Source: Mycobacterium sp. GA-1199 (GTDB taxonomy: Bacteria; Actinomycetota; Actinomycetes; Mycobacteriales; Mycobacteriaceae). Taken from it: DNA of 64,000 nt. Both the position numbers and the translations under genes were made by a program. The notes beneath the pieces are model-generated. The model did no database searches. It was not told where the DNA came from and saw only the letters and a list, made by a program, of their open reading frames with translations. Below are positions 45,564-54,821 of the stretch, piece after piece (position 1 is the first letter of the stretch; the number at the start of each line of letters is the position of its first letter). Location of the stretch: NCBI RefSeq assembly GCF_001500045.1, contig NZ_LQIX01000009.1:1-64000 (forward strand), given 5' to 3'.

Positions 45564-47182
45564 GGGATCAGCTTGCCGGGGTTGAGGATTCCCGCAGGGT
45601 CGAGTGTGTCCTTGACGGCGCGCAGGATCGCGACGCCGAGGTCACCGACCTCGTCACGCATCCATGGCCGGTGATCGGCCCCGACGGCGTGGTGATGGGT
45701 GATGGTGGCCCCGGTGCGCATCATCGCCTCCGACGCCGCGGCTTTCGCCTTGCGCCACTGCTCGATCGGGTTTCCCCGCTGCCCCGCGACGACCGTGAAG
45801 TAGAGCGACGCGCCGGTGGGATACACATGCGAAATGTGGCACAGCACCAGCGATGGCGTGCCGGTTTCGGTGAGCGCGTTCGTCAGCGCCTCGGTGACGG
45901 CAGCCTTGAGTGCAGGCACGTTCGACCAGTTCGTCGCGGTCTCCAACGTCTCGCACAGCGCGCCGGCCGACAGCAGCGAGTCGCGTAGATACGGCGCGTT
46001 GAACCGGCCGTGCTCCCATGCGCGTGCGGGTTCATCGCCCAGCGAGGTGCCACCGGCGGCTTCGAGCACCGCGCGCGTCTCGGAATGTCTGCTGGCGACG
46101 TGCGCTTCGGTGCCCTCGAACACGGTGATCGCCAGACATCCTCCGGCGCTCTGTTTTTCGCCGATGCTTTCGGTGGTCGCGAGGTTCACTCCCGTCTCGG
46201 CCTCGTCGGACAGGCGGATCACCGTCGGGCCGGTCCCGGTCTGCACGACCGCGCGCAGGGCGTCGGCGCCCGCGGCGAAGTCGGGGAACGACCACGCCTC
46301 GTAGCGGGTGGCGGTCGGCTTCGGATGCACCCGCACTCGCACCCGCGTGATGACGCCGAGCACGCCCTCCGAGCCGATCAGCAGCTGTCGCAGATCCGGT
46401 CCCGCCGCCGACTCCGGCGCCCGGCCGAGGTCGAGCACGCCGACCGGTGTGACCGCCCGCAGGCCGCGCACCATGTCGTTGAACCGGCCGTAGCCCGCCG
46501 AACCCTGGCCCGACGACCGCGTCGCGGCGAAGCCGCCGATGGTGGCGAACTGGAAGCTCTGGGGGAAGTGGCCGAGCGAGAAACCGCGTTCGCCCAGCAG
46601 GCGTTCGGCGTCGGGTCCCGTCACTCCCGCGCCCAGTTCGGCTTCTCCGGAGACCTCGTCGAGGAAGTGAAGCTCGTCGAAGCGGCGCAGGTCCAGGGAG
46701 ATCACCGCGCGGAAGTCGCCGCGGATCGGGTCGAGGCCGCCGACCACGCTGGTGCCGCCGCCGAACGGGACGACGGCGATGCGACGCTCACCGCACAGAT
46801 GCAGTATCGCGGCGATCTCCTCTTCGCTACCGGGCAGCACCACCGCGTCCGGCGCGTCCTGCTCATCGGGGTCGCGGCGGCGCAGCAGGTCCAATGTCGA
46901 CTTGCCGCCGGCCCGCAGCAGGCGACCCTGGTCGTCGACGCGGCAGTGATCGCGCCCGACGATGGCGGTCAACGCGTCGCGGTCGTCGTCGGTCAGCGCC
47001 GACGGCCGCAGTCGCACCTGGTCGGGTTCGAGTTCTTCGGCGGTCGACGTCTCCACGCCGAGCGCCTGTTCGAGCAGCGTCCGGATGCCCTCGGAGAGCG
47101 GTTTGGCCTGGGCGGGGTCGCCCCAGGCGTTCCACTTCATCGGGGGCAGGAGAGCGGTCGAGTGAGCATCCGGGCGCGTCAT
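45560..47182 (-). CDS. FAD-linked oxidase, alkyldihydroxyacetonephosphate synthase-like (Rv2251-like)
   Basis: A 540-residue flavoprotein of the VAO/AGPS type: FAD-binding PCMH domain with VVPFGGGTSVVGGL (about 148-161), ATIGGFAATRSSGQGSAGYG, and a C-terminal FAD-oxidase_C domain with HISHVYPTGASLYF and ITHHHAVGADHRPW near the active site. Related enzymes exchange an acyl for an alkyl chain in ether lipids or oxidise hydroxy acids. Coupled to a lipid kinase and divergent (17 bp) from a TetR gene, suggesting a lipid role. Confidence 0.88.
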   Translation of the reverse strand: MTRPDAHSTALLPPMKWNAWGDPAQAKPLSEGIRTLLEQALGVETSTAEELEPDQVRLRPSALTDDDRDALTAIVGRDHCRVDDQGRLLRAGGKSTLDLLRRRDPDEQDAPDAVVLPGSEEEIAAILHLCGERRIAVVPFGGGTSVVGGLDPIRGDFRAVISLDLRRFDELHFLDEVSGEAELGAGVTGPDAERLLGERGFSLGHFPQSFQFATIGGFAATRSSGQGSAGYGRFNDMVRGLRAVTPVGVLDLGRAPESAAGPDLRQLLIGSEGVLGVITRVRVRVHPKPTATRYEAWSFPDFAAGADALRAVVQTGTGPTVIRLSDEAETGVNLATTESIGEKQSAGGCLAITVFEGTEAHVASRHSETRAVLEAAGGTSLGDEPARAWEHGRFNAPYLRDSLLSAGALCETLETATNWSNVPALKAAVTEALTNALTETGTPSLVLCHISHVYPTGASLYFTVVAGQRGNPIEQWRKAKAAASEAMMRTGATITHHHAVGADHRPWMRDEVGDLGVAILRAVKDTLDPAGILNPGKLIP

Positions 47183-47199
47183 GCGTTACAGTATTACAC

Positions 47200-47778
47200 A
47201 TGTCGTCAATCCGTAACGATGAGTCGACTGTCGAGGCGCGCATCATCGACGCCGCGGCGGCCTGCGTGCTCGCCGTGGGGGTCAAGCGGGTCACGCTGAC
47301 CGACATCGCCCGCCGCGCGCGCATGAGCCGCCCCACCATCTACCGCAGGTGGTCCGACACGAACGGGGTGCTCGCGGCGCTGATGACCGAGCGCATCGCC
47401 GGTGTGCTGGACAAAGTGCCCGACACCGGATCCGACCGCAAAGCGCTGGTGCAGCGGGTCGTGGAAGTGGCCCGGCACCTTCGCACCGACGAGATCATCA
47501 TGTCCGTGCTGCAAGACGCACCCGAATTCGCGATGGTCTACATCGCGAACCGGCTCGGGACCAGCCAGATGATCCTGATCGACGCGTTGACCCACGCCAT
47601 CAAGATCGCCCAGGACGACGGCAGCGTGCGCGCCGGCGACGCGCGTCAGCTGGCCGCGATGTGCCTGCTGATCACGCAGTCGGCGATCCAGTCCGCGCAG
47701 ATGGTCGAAAAGCTGTTGGACACCGATGCGCTCGACACCGAGTTGGCGCGCGCTCTCGACGGGTATCTGACACCGTGA
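47200..47778 (+). CDS. TetR-family regulator (Rv2250c-like)
   Basis: A 192-residue regulator: RIIDAAAACVLAVGVKRVTL and IARRARMSRPTIYRRWSD form the HTH; the rest is a helical ligand domain with a TDALDTELARALDGYL end. Only 17 bp (containing GTTACAGTATTAC) separate its ATG from the divergent flavoprotein ATG, so both transcripts are probably leaderless or overlap in promoter. CGTTAC at 47183 and GTAACG near 47212 form loosely spaced inverted arms. GTGA overlap couples it to glpD. Confidence 0.88.
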   Translation: MSSIRNDESTVEARIIDAAAACVLAVGVKRVTLTDIARRARMSRPTIYRRWSDTNGVLAALMTERIAGVLDKVPDTGSDRKALVQRVVEVARHLRTDEIIMSVLQDAPEFAMVYIANRLGTSQMILIDALTHAIKIAQDDGSVRAGDARQLAAMCLLITQSAIQSAQMVEKLLDTDALDTELARALDGYLTP

Positions 47779-49313
47779 CCGGCTCCACGGCCCTGAACTC
47801 CGCGCGCCGCAGCACCGAACTGGCGGCGCTGGCCGACGGTGAGTGCCTCGACGTCATCGTCATCGGCGGTGGCATCACCGGAACGGGGATCGCGTTGGAC
47901 GCGGCCACCCGCGGTCTGCGCGTCGTGCTGGTGGAAAAGCACGATCTCGCCTTCGGTACCAGCCGGTGGAGCTCCAAGTTGGTTCACGGCGGGCTGCGGT
48001 ACCTGGCGACAGGCAACGTCGGCATAGCGCGGCGCAGCGCCGTCGAACGCGGAATCCTGATGACCCGCAACGCACCCCATCTGGTCACGGCGATGCCGCA
48101 GCTGGTGCCGTTGCTCCCGTCGATGAACTCCGCCTCGCGCGCGCTGGTGCGCTTCGGCTTCGCCGCCGGCGACGGCCTGCGCAGGCTGGCGGGCACGCCG
48201 TCGTCGGTGTTGCCCCGCTCGCGGCGGATCGACGCGCGCCGGGCAGTCGAACTCGCACCCACCGTACGGCGCGACGGTCTCGACGGCGCGTTCCTGGCCT
48301 ACGACGGTCAGTTGATCGACGACGCCCGCCTGGTCACCGCGGTGGCGCGGACGGCGGCCCAACACGGTGCCCGGGTACTGACGCGGGTGGCGGCCTCGCA
48401 CGCCACCGGCACCTCGGTGCGGCTGACCGATCAGCTCACCGGCGAGTCGTTCGACGTCGCCGCGCGTGCCGTGATCAACGCCTCCGGGGTGTGGGCGGGC
48501 GAGGTGGATTCCTCGATCAAGCTGCGGCCGAGCCGCGGAACGCATCTGGTGTTCGACGCGGCGGCCTTCGGCAATCCGGTTGCAGCCCTTACCATCCCGA
48601 TACCCGGCGAGATCAACCGTTTCGTCTTCGCGATGCCCGAGCAGTTGGGCCGGGTGTACCTCGGGCTGACCGACGAGGATGCGCCTGGCCCGGTCCCCGA
48701 CGTGCCCGAACCCGCGCCCGAGGAGATCTCGTTCCTGCTCGACACTGTGAACACCGCCCTGGATGTCGCGTTGAGCCCGTCCGATGTGATCGGCGCATAC
48801 GCCGGTCTGCGTCCGCTGATCGACACCGGCGCGGGACGCACTGCCGACGTCTCGCGCGAACACGCGGTCGTCGAATCACCCTCGGGCGTCATCAGCGTCA
48901 TCGGCGGCAAGCTGACCGAATATCGCTTCATGGCCGAGGATGTGCTCGACCGGGCGATCGAGTGGCGCGGCCTGACCGCGACCGACTGCCGCACCCGCAA
49001 CCTGCCACTCGTCGGGGCGCCGTCGAATCCGGTTGCCACGCTGCGTCATCCGGCCGAGATGCCGGGTTCACTGGTGGCCCGCTTCGGCGCCGAGGCGCCG
49101 AATGTCATCGCCGCCGCCGCGTGTGAGCGGCCCACCGAACCGGTCGCCGAGGGGATCGACGTCATCCGCGCGGAGTTCGAGTACGCGGTGAGCCATGAGG
49201 GCGCGCTGACCGTCGACGACATCGTCGACCGCCGCACCCGCATCGGGTTGGTCGAGGCCGACCGCGAGCGGGTGGTGGCGGCAGCCGAGGAGATGCTCGC
49301 GGCCGTCGGCTAG
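47775..49313 (+). CDS. glpD: FAD-dependent glycerol-3-phosphate dehydrogenase
   Basis: A 512-residue membrane-associated flavoenzyme oxidising sn-glycerol 3-phosphate to dihydroxyacetone phosphate and passing electrons to quinone. FAD loop VIGGGITGTGIALDAATRG near 30, then EKHDLAFGTSRWSSKLVHGG and GLRYL, the GlpD signature, and a C-terminal DAO_C domain. Start GTG 47775 overlaps the TetR stop (GTGA). Corresponds to M. tuberculosis glpD1 (Rv2249c) by position. Together with the neighbouring lipid genes it points to glycerolipid metabolism. Confidence 0.93.
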   Translation: MTGSTALNSARRSTELAALADGECLDVIVIGGGITGTGIALDAATRGLRVVLVEKHDLAFGTSRWSSKLVHGGLRYLATGNVGIARRSAVERGILMTRNAPHLVTAMPQLVPLLPSMNSASRALVRFGFAAGDGLRRLAGTPSSVLPRSRRIDARRAVELAPTVRRDGLDGAFLAYDGQLIDDARLVTAVARTAAQHGARVLTRVAASHATGTSVRLTDQLTGESFDVAARAVINASGVWAGEVDSSIKLRPSRGTHLVFDAAAFGNPVAALTIPIPGEINRFVFAMPEQLGRVYLGLTDEDAPGPVPDVPEPAPEEISFLLDTVNTALDVALSPSDVIGAYAGLRPLIDTGAGRTADVSREHAVVESPSGVISVIGGKLTEYRFMAEDVLDRAIEWRGLTATDCRTRNLPLVGAPSNPVATLRHPAEMPGSLVARFGAEAPNVIAAAACERPTEPVAEGIDVIRAEFEYAVSHEGALTVDDIVDRRTRIGLVEADRERVVAAAEEMLAAVG

Positions 49314-49322
49314 CCACTTCTT

Positions 49323-49387
49323 GCGCCGAGACCGACGAAATGGCCGATCCGCTGCGCGCAGTCCAGCCGAAACGTCGGTCTCGGCGC
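49323..49387. terminator. 15-bp-arm inverted repeat between glpD and accD6
   Basis: GCGCCGAGACCGACG (49323-49337) and CGTCGGTCTCGGCGC (49373-49387) are perfect complements with a 35-base loop, placed 9 bp after glpD and 26 bp after the convergent accD6 stop. Strong bidirectional terminator or dispersed palindromic repeat; no T-run is present. Confidence 0.65.
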
Positions 49388-49412
49388 TGAAGGGGTACAG
49401 CCGTGCTGAGGT

Positions 49413-50837
49413 TTACAGCGGGATGTTCTTGTGCCGGCCGCGGCGTGCCGGCGCCTCCGCCAGCGCCTGGGTCAGCTTGCTGCGGGTGTGCGCCGGATCG
49501 ATCTTCTCGTCGACGACGCCGATATCGATCGCGGAATCGACTCCGCCCGCGATCTTCTCGTGCTCCACAGCCAACTGCTCGTGCAGGGCCTCGCGCTCGG
49601 TGAGATCCTCGACGGCGGCCAGCTTCTTCTTGTGCAGGATGCCGACCGCGGCCTTGGCACCCATGACGGCGACCTCGGCGTCCGGCCAGGCGTAGACCTT
49701 GGTGGCACCCAGCGAGCGCGAGTTCATCGCGATGTAGGCGCCGCCGTAGATCTTTCGCGTCACCAGCGTGACCCGGGGGACCGAGCACTCGCCGAACGCG
49801 TGCAGCAGCTTCGCTCCGCGCCGCACGACGCCGCCCCACTCCTGATCAACGCCGGGCAGGTATCCGGGGACGTCGACGACGTTGATGATCGGAATCCCGA
49901 ACGCGTCGCACAGGCGCACGAATCGCGCCGCCTTCTCGGCACTTTCAGAGTTCAGGCAGCCGCCGAGGCGCAGCGGGTTGTTGGCGATCACGCCGACCGA
50001 GCGGCCCGACAACCGACCGAGACCGATCACGATCGACGGGGCCCACTTGCCCTGGAATTCCTCGAACGGCACGTCCTCGTCGAGCAACGCCTCGACGAGC
50101 GGATGCACGTCGTATGCGCGTCGCGCCGACTCCGGCAGCAGCGCGTGCAGGTCGGTGTCGCCCGCTTCGGCCTTCGCACGGTCGAAATGGCCCTGCTGGC
50201 AGAACAATCCGACCAGCCGGCGGCCGCGCTCGTAGGCGTCGAGTTCGTCGTCGGCGACGATGTGGCACACGCCGGATTTCTTGTGGTGAGTGTCCGGACC
50301 GCCGAGGCTGGCCATGTCGACGTCCTCGCCGGTGACGCTGCGCACCACGTCGGGTCCGGTGACGAACACCCGGCTCTCGGGCGCCATCACGATCACATCG
50401 GTCAGAGCCGGTCCGTAGGCCGCACCGCCCGCGGCGAAGCCGACGACGACCGAGATCTGCGGGACGTAACCGGATGCGCGGATCATCGCCTCGAATACCA
50501 GGCCGACCGCGTGCAACGCCTTGACGCCCTCGGCGAGACGGGCACCGCCGGAGTGCCAGATGCCCACGATCGGGCTCTGCTCCTCGATGGCCTGGTCGTA
50601 GGCGTCGACGATGTGGGCACATCCCTCGACGCCCATGGCCCCACCCATGACGGTGCCGTCGGTGCAGAACGCGATGGTGCGCACTCCGTTGACGGTTCCG
50701 GCGGCGGCGAGAACGCCTGAACGGTCGCGCTCGTGCAGCAATTCGACACTGCCGTCGTCGAAGAAGGTGCTCAGACGCAGGAGCGGATCACGAGGGTCGA
50801 GCGATTCGCCGACTGTCTCGGGCGCCATGGTCGTCAT
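49413..50837 (-). CDS. accD6: Acyl-CoA carboxylase carboxyltransferase beta subunit
   Basis: A 474-residue carboxyltransferase that moves CO2 from biotin to acetyl-CoA, giving malonyl-CoA for FAS-I/FAS-II. Two crotonase-like halves: GGARLAEGVKAL and a GFAAGGAAYGPAL oxyanion loop in the N-half; NVVDVPGYLPG and YGGAYIAMNSRSLGA in the C-half. ATG 50837 is preceded by GGAGG. Last gene of the FAS-II operon after kasB (35 bp), as in M. tuberculosis. Confidence 0.95.
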   Translation of the reverse strand: MTTMAPETVGESLDPRDPLLRLSTFFDDGSVELLHERDRSGVLAAAGTVNGVRTIAFCTDGTVMGGAMGVEGCAHIVDAYDQAIEEQSPIVGIWHSGGARLAEGVKALHAVGLVFEAMIRASGYVPQISVVVGFAAGGAAYGPALTDVIVMAPESRVFVTGPDVVRSVTGEDVDMASLGGPDTHHKKSGVCHIVADDELDAYERGRRLVGLFCQQGHFDRAKAEAGDTDLHALLPESARRAYDVHPLVEALLDEDVPFEEFQGKWAPSIVIGLGRLSGRSVGVIANNPLRLGGCLNSESAEKAARFVRLCDAFGIPIINVVDVPGYLPGVDQEWGGVVRRGAKLLHAFGECSVPRVTLVTRKIYGGAYIAMNSRSLGATKVYAWPDAEVAVMGAKAAVGILHKKKLAAVEDLTEREALHEQLAVEHEKIAGGVDSAIDIGVVDEKIDPAHTRSKLTQALAEAPARRGRHKNIPL

Positions 50838-50872
50838 TCAATACCTCCTAGTGCGCTGGATTCCGGGGAGTG

Positions 50873-52135
50873 TCAATACTTCCCGAAAGCGAGCGCGACG
50901 TTGTGCCCACCGAATCCGAACGAGTTGTTGATCGCGTACTGGTAATTGCCCGACCGCGGTTCACCGGCGACCACGTCCAGATCGATGTCCGGATCGAGGT
51001 TACGCAGGTTCAGCGTCGGCGGAATGATGCCCTCCCGCAACGCCATAACGGTCAGGATGGACTCCACGGCACCGACCGCGCCGACCGAGTGGCCGAGCGC
51101 CGCCTTGGGTGCGTATACCGCAGGCTTGTGGCCGCCCATCGCATTGTTGATCGCCTTGCCCTCGGCCACGTCGCCGACGCTGGTGCCGGTGGCATGCGCG
51201 TTGACGTGGTCGATGTCCGTGGGCTGCAGCCCGGCGAGTTGGATGGCGCGCGTCATCGCGTGACCGGCCTGTTCGCCGTTCGGGTCCGGCGCCACGATGT
51301 GGTAGCCGTCCGAGGTGATGCTGGCCCCCATGATCCGGGCCAGGATGTTGGCGCCGCGAGCCTTGGCGTGCTCTTCGGTCTCGATGACCATCAGCGCACC
51401 ACCTTCGCCGAACACGAACCCGTTGCGGTCCTTGTCGAACGGACGGCATGCGCCGGCAGGGTCATCGTTGGTGGTGGACAAGACGATTCGCATCTGGGCG
51501 AAGCCGGCGATCGGCACCGCTTCGATCCTGGTCTCCACGCCGCCGCAGATCGCGACGTCGGCCTCGCCCAGCACGATGTTGCGCCAGGCGTGCGCGATGC
51601 CCTCCGAACCGGATGCGCAGGCCGACACCGGAGTGACCACTCCGGCGCGGGCCTTCCGCTCCAATCCCACTGCGGCGGCAGCGGCATTGGGCATGTACAT
51701 CTGTACGGCCAGCGGTGAAACCGCCTTCAGACCCTTGGCGCGCATGTTGTCGTAGCTGAACACCAACTCCTCGGTGGAGCCCATGCCGGTGCCGATCGAC
51801 ACCGTCAGCCGTTTGGGGTCCACCTCGGGTGTGCCCGCGTTCTCCCAGACCCGCCGGCCCAGGACCGTCGACATCTTCTGCAGATACGACAGTCGGCGCA
51901 GTTCCACCTTGCTCAACTCGTGGTCGAAGTCCTCGAGGAGATGCCCGCCGATGCGAACCGGCAGGTCATACTCCTCGACGAACGGGTCCTCGAGTTTGCG
52001 GATTCCGCTCTGGCCGTCCAGCAGCTTCTTCCAGGTCTCGTCCGCGCTGGTGGCCAGGGCGGTCGTCATGGCGATACCCGTGACGACGACGTTGGGGAAA
52101 CCGTCCCCCGTGGAAAGTGCGGCTGACCCTGCCAT
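50873..52135 (-). CDS. kasB: Beta-ketoacyl-ACP synthase KasB
   Basis: A 420-residue condensing enzyme that completes extension of the meromycolate chain on AcpM. Catalytic Cys in VSACASG, histidines in NAHATGTS and ALGHSVG, and FGFGGHN near the end. Adjacent KasA is about the same length and clearly a duplication; this second copy after acpM-kasA corresponds to kasB by order. 23 bp separate it from kasA. Confidence 0.95.
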   Translation of the reverse strand: MAGSAALSTGDGFPNVVVTGIAMTTALATSADETWKKLLDGQSGIRKLEDPFVEEYDLPVRIGGHLLEDFDHELSKVELRRLSYLQKMSTVLGRRVWENAGTPEVDPKRLTVSIGTGMGSTEELVFSYDNMRAKGLKAVSPLAVQMYMPNAAAAAVGLERKARAGVVTPVSACASGSEGIAHAWRNIVLGEADVAICGGVETRIEAVPIAGFAQMRIVLSTTNDDPAGACRPFDKDRNGFVFGEGGALMVIETEEHAKARGANILARIMGASITSDGYHIVAPDPNGEQAGHAMTRAIQLAGLQPTDIDHVNAHATGTSVGDVAEGKAINNAMGGHKPAVYAPKAALGHSVGAVGAVESILTVMALREGIIPPTLNLRNLDPDIDLDVVAGEPRSGNYQYAINNSFGFGGHNVALAFGKY

Positions 52136-52158
52136 TCCTGCCCGAGAATTCCTTCCGC

Positions 52159-53409
52159 TCAGTAGCGTCCGAAGGCCAGGGCGACATTGTGTCCGCCGAA
52201 GCCGAACGAGTTGTTGATGGCGTACTGGTAGTCGCCATAACGAGGCTCGCCTGCAACCACATCGAGATCGATCTCAGGATCGGGCGTTTCGTAGTTCAGT
52301 GTCGGCGGGATGACGCCGTCACGCAGCGAGAGCACGGTCAGAACCGATTCCAGCGCGCCGACCGCTCCGATGGAGTGGCCGAGCGCCGACTTCGGCGCGT
52401 AGACCGCCGCGTGCTCCACCCCGGCCGACCGGATCGCGTTGGCCTCGGCGACGTCACCGATGGACGTGGCGGTGGCGTGTGCGTTGACGTGCTGGATGTC
52501 CTTGGGCTCGAGGCCCGCGGTCTCCATCGCACGCTTCATCGCCTGGCCGGCGCGAAGACCGTCGGACGCAGGGGCCACCATGTGGAAGGCATCGGACGTG
52601 ATGCCCGCACCCATCAGGCGGGCCAACGGCTTGGCGCCGCGGGCCTTGGCGTGCTCCTCGGTCTCGATGACCATCAGCGCACCGGCCTCGCCGAAGACGA
52701 ACCCGTCGCGGTTCTTGTCGAACGGCCGCGAGGCACCCTCGGGATCCTCGTTGTTGGTCGACATCGCGCGCATCATGGAGAACGCCGCGATCGGCAGCGC
52801 TTCGATTCCGCCCTCGACGCCTCCGACCACCGCGATGTCGGCGTCACCCATGACGATCTGACGCCAGCCGTGGGCGATGGCCTCCGAACCCGACGAGCAG
52901 GCCGAGACCGGGGTGATGACCCCGGCCCTCGCGCCCAGCTGCAGACCGATCACCGCGGCCGCACCGTTCGGCATGATCATCTGCACCGCGAGCGGCGACA
53001 CCTTGCGGGGGCCGCCCTCGTTCATCGCGTCGTAGGTCTCGACGATCTTCTCGCCGCCACCCAGACCAGTGCCGACGACCACGGCGAAGCGATCCGGATC
53101 GACCTCGGGCGTGCCCGCGGTCTCCCAGAGCTGGCCAGACAGGTACTTGGCCATGCGCTGGACATACGACATCCGTCGCATGTCCAGTCGCGTCATGTGG
53201 TCGTCGATCGCGTCGACGAGGTGACCACCGATGCGGACCGGCAGGTCCCACTTGGTGACGAACTCGTCCTCGAGGACGCGGATGCCGCTTTCGCCGGCCA
53301 GCAGCCCCTTCCACGTGCTCTCGATGTCCGCCGCGACCGACGTGGTCGCCGTGACGGCGGTCACGACGACGTTGGGGAAACCGCCGTTAGCAGTGGAAGG
53401 TCTACTCAT
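52159..53409 (-). CDS. kasA: Beta-ketoacyl-ACP synthase KasA
   Basis: A 416-residue condensing enzyme for the initial elongations of FAS-II, a target of thiolactomycin. Catalytic residues: Cys in VSACSSG, His in NAHATATS and ALGHSIG; FGFGGHN at the C-terminus. ATG 53409 overlaps the acpM stop (ATGA). Forms a homodimer in the cytosol. Confidence 0.96.
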   Translation of the reverse strand: MSRPSTANGGFPNVVVTAVTATTSVAADIESTWKGLLAGESGIRVLEDEFVTKWDLPVRIGGHLVDAIDDHMTRLDMRRMSYVQRMAKYLSGQLWETAGTPEVDPDRFAVVVGTGLGGGEKIVETYDAMNEGGPRKVSPLAVQMIMPNGAAAVIGLQLGARAGVITPVSACSSGSEAIAHGWRQIVMGDADIAVVGGVEGGIEALPIAAFSMMRAMSTNNEDPEGASRPFDKNRDGFVFGEAGALMVIETEEHAKARGAKPLARLMGAGITSDAFHMVAPASDGLRAGQAMKRAMETAGLEPKDIQHVNAHATATSIGDVAEANAIRSAGVEHAAVYAPKSALGHSIGAVGALESVLTVLSLRDGVIPPTLNYETPDPEIDLDVVAGEPRYGDYQYAINNSFGFGGHNVALAFGRY

Positions 53410-53708
53410 GCCCGATCGGCTTCGATCTGCGCGCGGATGGCCGCGGCCGCTTCGGGGTTCTCTTCCTCGAGCTTCTGGATGTAGGTGACGACGTCGCCGA
53501 CGGTGCGAAGACCGGCGAGGTCCTCGTCCGGGATCTTCACGCCGTACTTGTCCTCGGTCTGCACGGCGATCTCGACCATCGACAGCGAGTCGATGTCCAG
53601 GTCGTCGACGAAGCTCTTCTCAGGGGTGACCTCGGAAGGCTCGATACCGGTGACCTCTTCGATGATCTCGGCGAGACCGGCGATGATTTCGTCCTGACTG
53701 GCGGCCAC
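53406..53708 (-). CDS. acpM: Meromycolate acyl carrier protein
   Basis: A 100-residue carrier protein with phosphopantetheine Ser in DIDSLSMVE (about 41). It carries growing meromycolyl chains between FabD, KasA/B and the dehydratase and reductase. The M. tuberculosis protein has 115 residues with a long C-terminal extension; here the extension after [11 protein letters not shown] is about 15 residues shorter. 76 bp after fabD. Confidence 0.96.
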   Translation of the reverse strand: MAASQDEIIAGLAEIIEEVTGIEPSEVTPEKSFVDDLDIDSLSMVEIAVQTEDKYGVKIPDEDLAGLRTVGDVVTYIQKLEEENPEAAAAIRAQIEADRA

Positions 53709-53784
53709 GTTGGCTCCTTCTATTCAGTGGTGTTACTTGATGGGAATGACGATCGTTATGTGGTTGTGTCTGGCGCAGGCCCGC

Positions 53785-54696
53785 TTATGAGAGTTCGGCG
53801 AGCCCGTCCAGGTCAGCGGGGGACTTGACGGCGTGCGTCGGCGCCCCCCGAAGTTCTCTTTTCGCGATACCCGCGAGCGTCCCGGCGGGCGGGAACTCGA
53901 CGATCGCGGTCACATCGAGCCGGCGCATCGTCTCGGTGCACAGGTCCCAGCGGACCGGGCGCGTCATCTGCGCCACCAGCTTGCTCATGGCGTCGGCCGC
54001 CGAATCCACCGGCTGGCCATCCGCGTTCGACAGTAGCGTCGTGTTCGGCTCGGCGCTCGTTACACCTTCGGCCGCGGCGGCGTAGCCGTCGAGGGCCGAG
54101 GCCATGTAGTGGGTGTGGAAGGCGCCGGCGGTGGCCAGCTTGCGCACCCGCGCCTTCTCCGGCGGATCCTCGACCAGCTTGTCCAGTGCGGCGACCGCAC
54201 CGGCGGCGACTATCTGTCCCGCCGCGTTGCGGTTGGCCGGGACCAGGTCCAGCGCCTCGAGGCGGGCCAGCACGTCGGTTTCCTCACCGCCGAGCACGGC
54301 GGCCATACCCGTGGGCTCGACCGCACACGCCTTGGCCATCTCGGCGCCGCGGGTGGCAGCCAGCTTGACGGCATCGTCGGCGGAGATCACCCCGGCGATC
54401 GCGTAGGCGGCGATCTCTCCGACGGAGTGGCCTGCCACCACGGTCTTCTTGTCGACGATCGAACCGCGCCGGGTCAGTTCCTCGTGGGCCAGCAGCGTGG
54501 CCGCCACGACGAGCGGCTGGGTCACCGCCGTGTCGGTGATCTCCTCTGCCGACGCGGTGGTGCCCAGCTGCGCCAAGTCCAGCCCGCTGATCTCGGACCA
54601 TCCGGCGAGCCGCTCGGCGGCGCCGGGCAGCTCCAGCCATGCGGCGAGCATGCCGGGTGTCTGTGAGCCCTGTCCGGGCGCGAGAAGTGCAAGCAC
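53785..54696 (-). CDS. fabD: Malonyl-CoA:AcpM transacylase
   Basis: A 303-residue transacylase moving malonyl from CoA to AcpM. Catalytic Ser in AGHSVGEIAAYA (about 92), APGQGSQTPG oxyanion region at residue ~6, and His in GAFHTHYM. GTG start. First gene of the fabD-acpM-kasA-kasB-accD6 operon; the 125-bp upstream region carries the TTTTGT-N9-ACAAAA repeat. Confidence 0.95.
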   Translation of the reverse strand: MLALLAPGQGSQTPGMLAAWLELPGAAERLAGWSEISGLDLAQLGTTASAEEITDTAVTQPLVVAATLLAHEELTRRGSIVDKKTVVAGHSVGEIAAYAIAGVISADDAVKLAATRGAEMAKACAVEPTGMAAVLGGEETDVLARLEALDLVPANRNAAGQIVAAGAVAALDKLVEDPPEKARVRKLATAGAFHTHYMASALDGYAAAAEGVTSAEPNTTLLSNADGQPVDSAADAMSKLVAQMTRPVRWDLCTETMRRLDVTAIVEFPPAGTLAGIAKRELRGAPTHAVKSPADLDGLAELS

Positions 54697-54762
54697 ATCA
54701 TTAAGAGAACACTGTGAAGACTGGTTTGCGCGGTGTAAGAGATTATGAACCTGGTCTTATGT

Positions 54763-54783
54763 TTTTGTAGAGACTCCACAAAA
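54763..54783. promoter_or_regulatory. Candidate MabR operator upstream of fabD
   Basis: TTTTGT (54763-54768), 9 bp, ACAAAA (54778-54783): a perfect inverted repeat in the mabR-fabD spacer, 67 bp from the fabD start. From memory, MabR acts on the fasII promoter through A/T-rich inverted repeats of this kind. It is A/T-rich against a GC-rich background. Confidence 0.6.
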
Positions 54784-54821
54784 TCGCCTGTGATGCGACG
54801 CTACCGAAATCTGCCCGCGAC

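Noticed and set aside
46010..47299. 429-codon plus-strand frame opposite the flavoprotein
   Set aside because: Shadow frame; FAD-binding motifs are on the minus strand.
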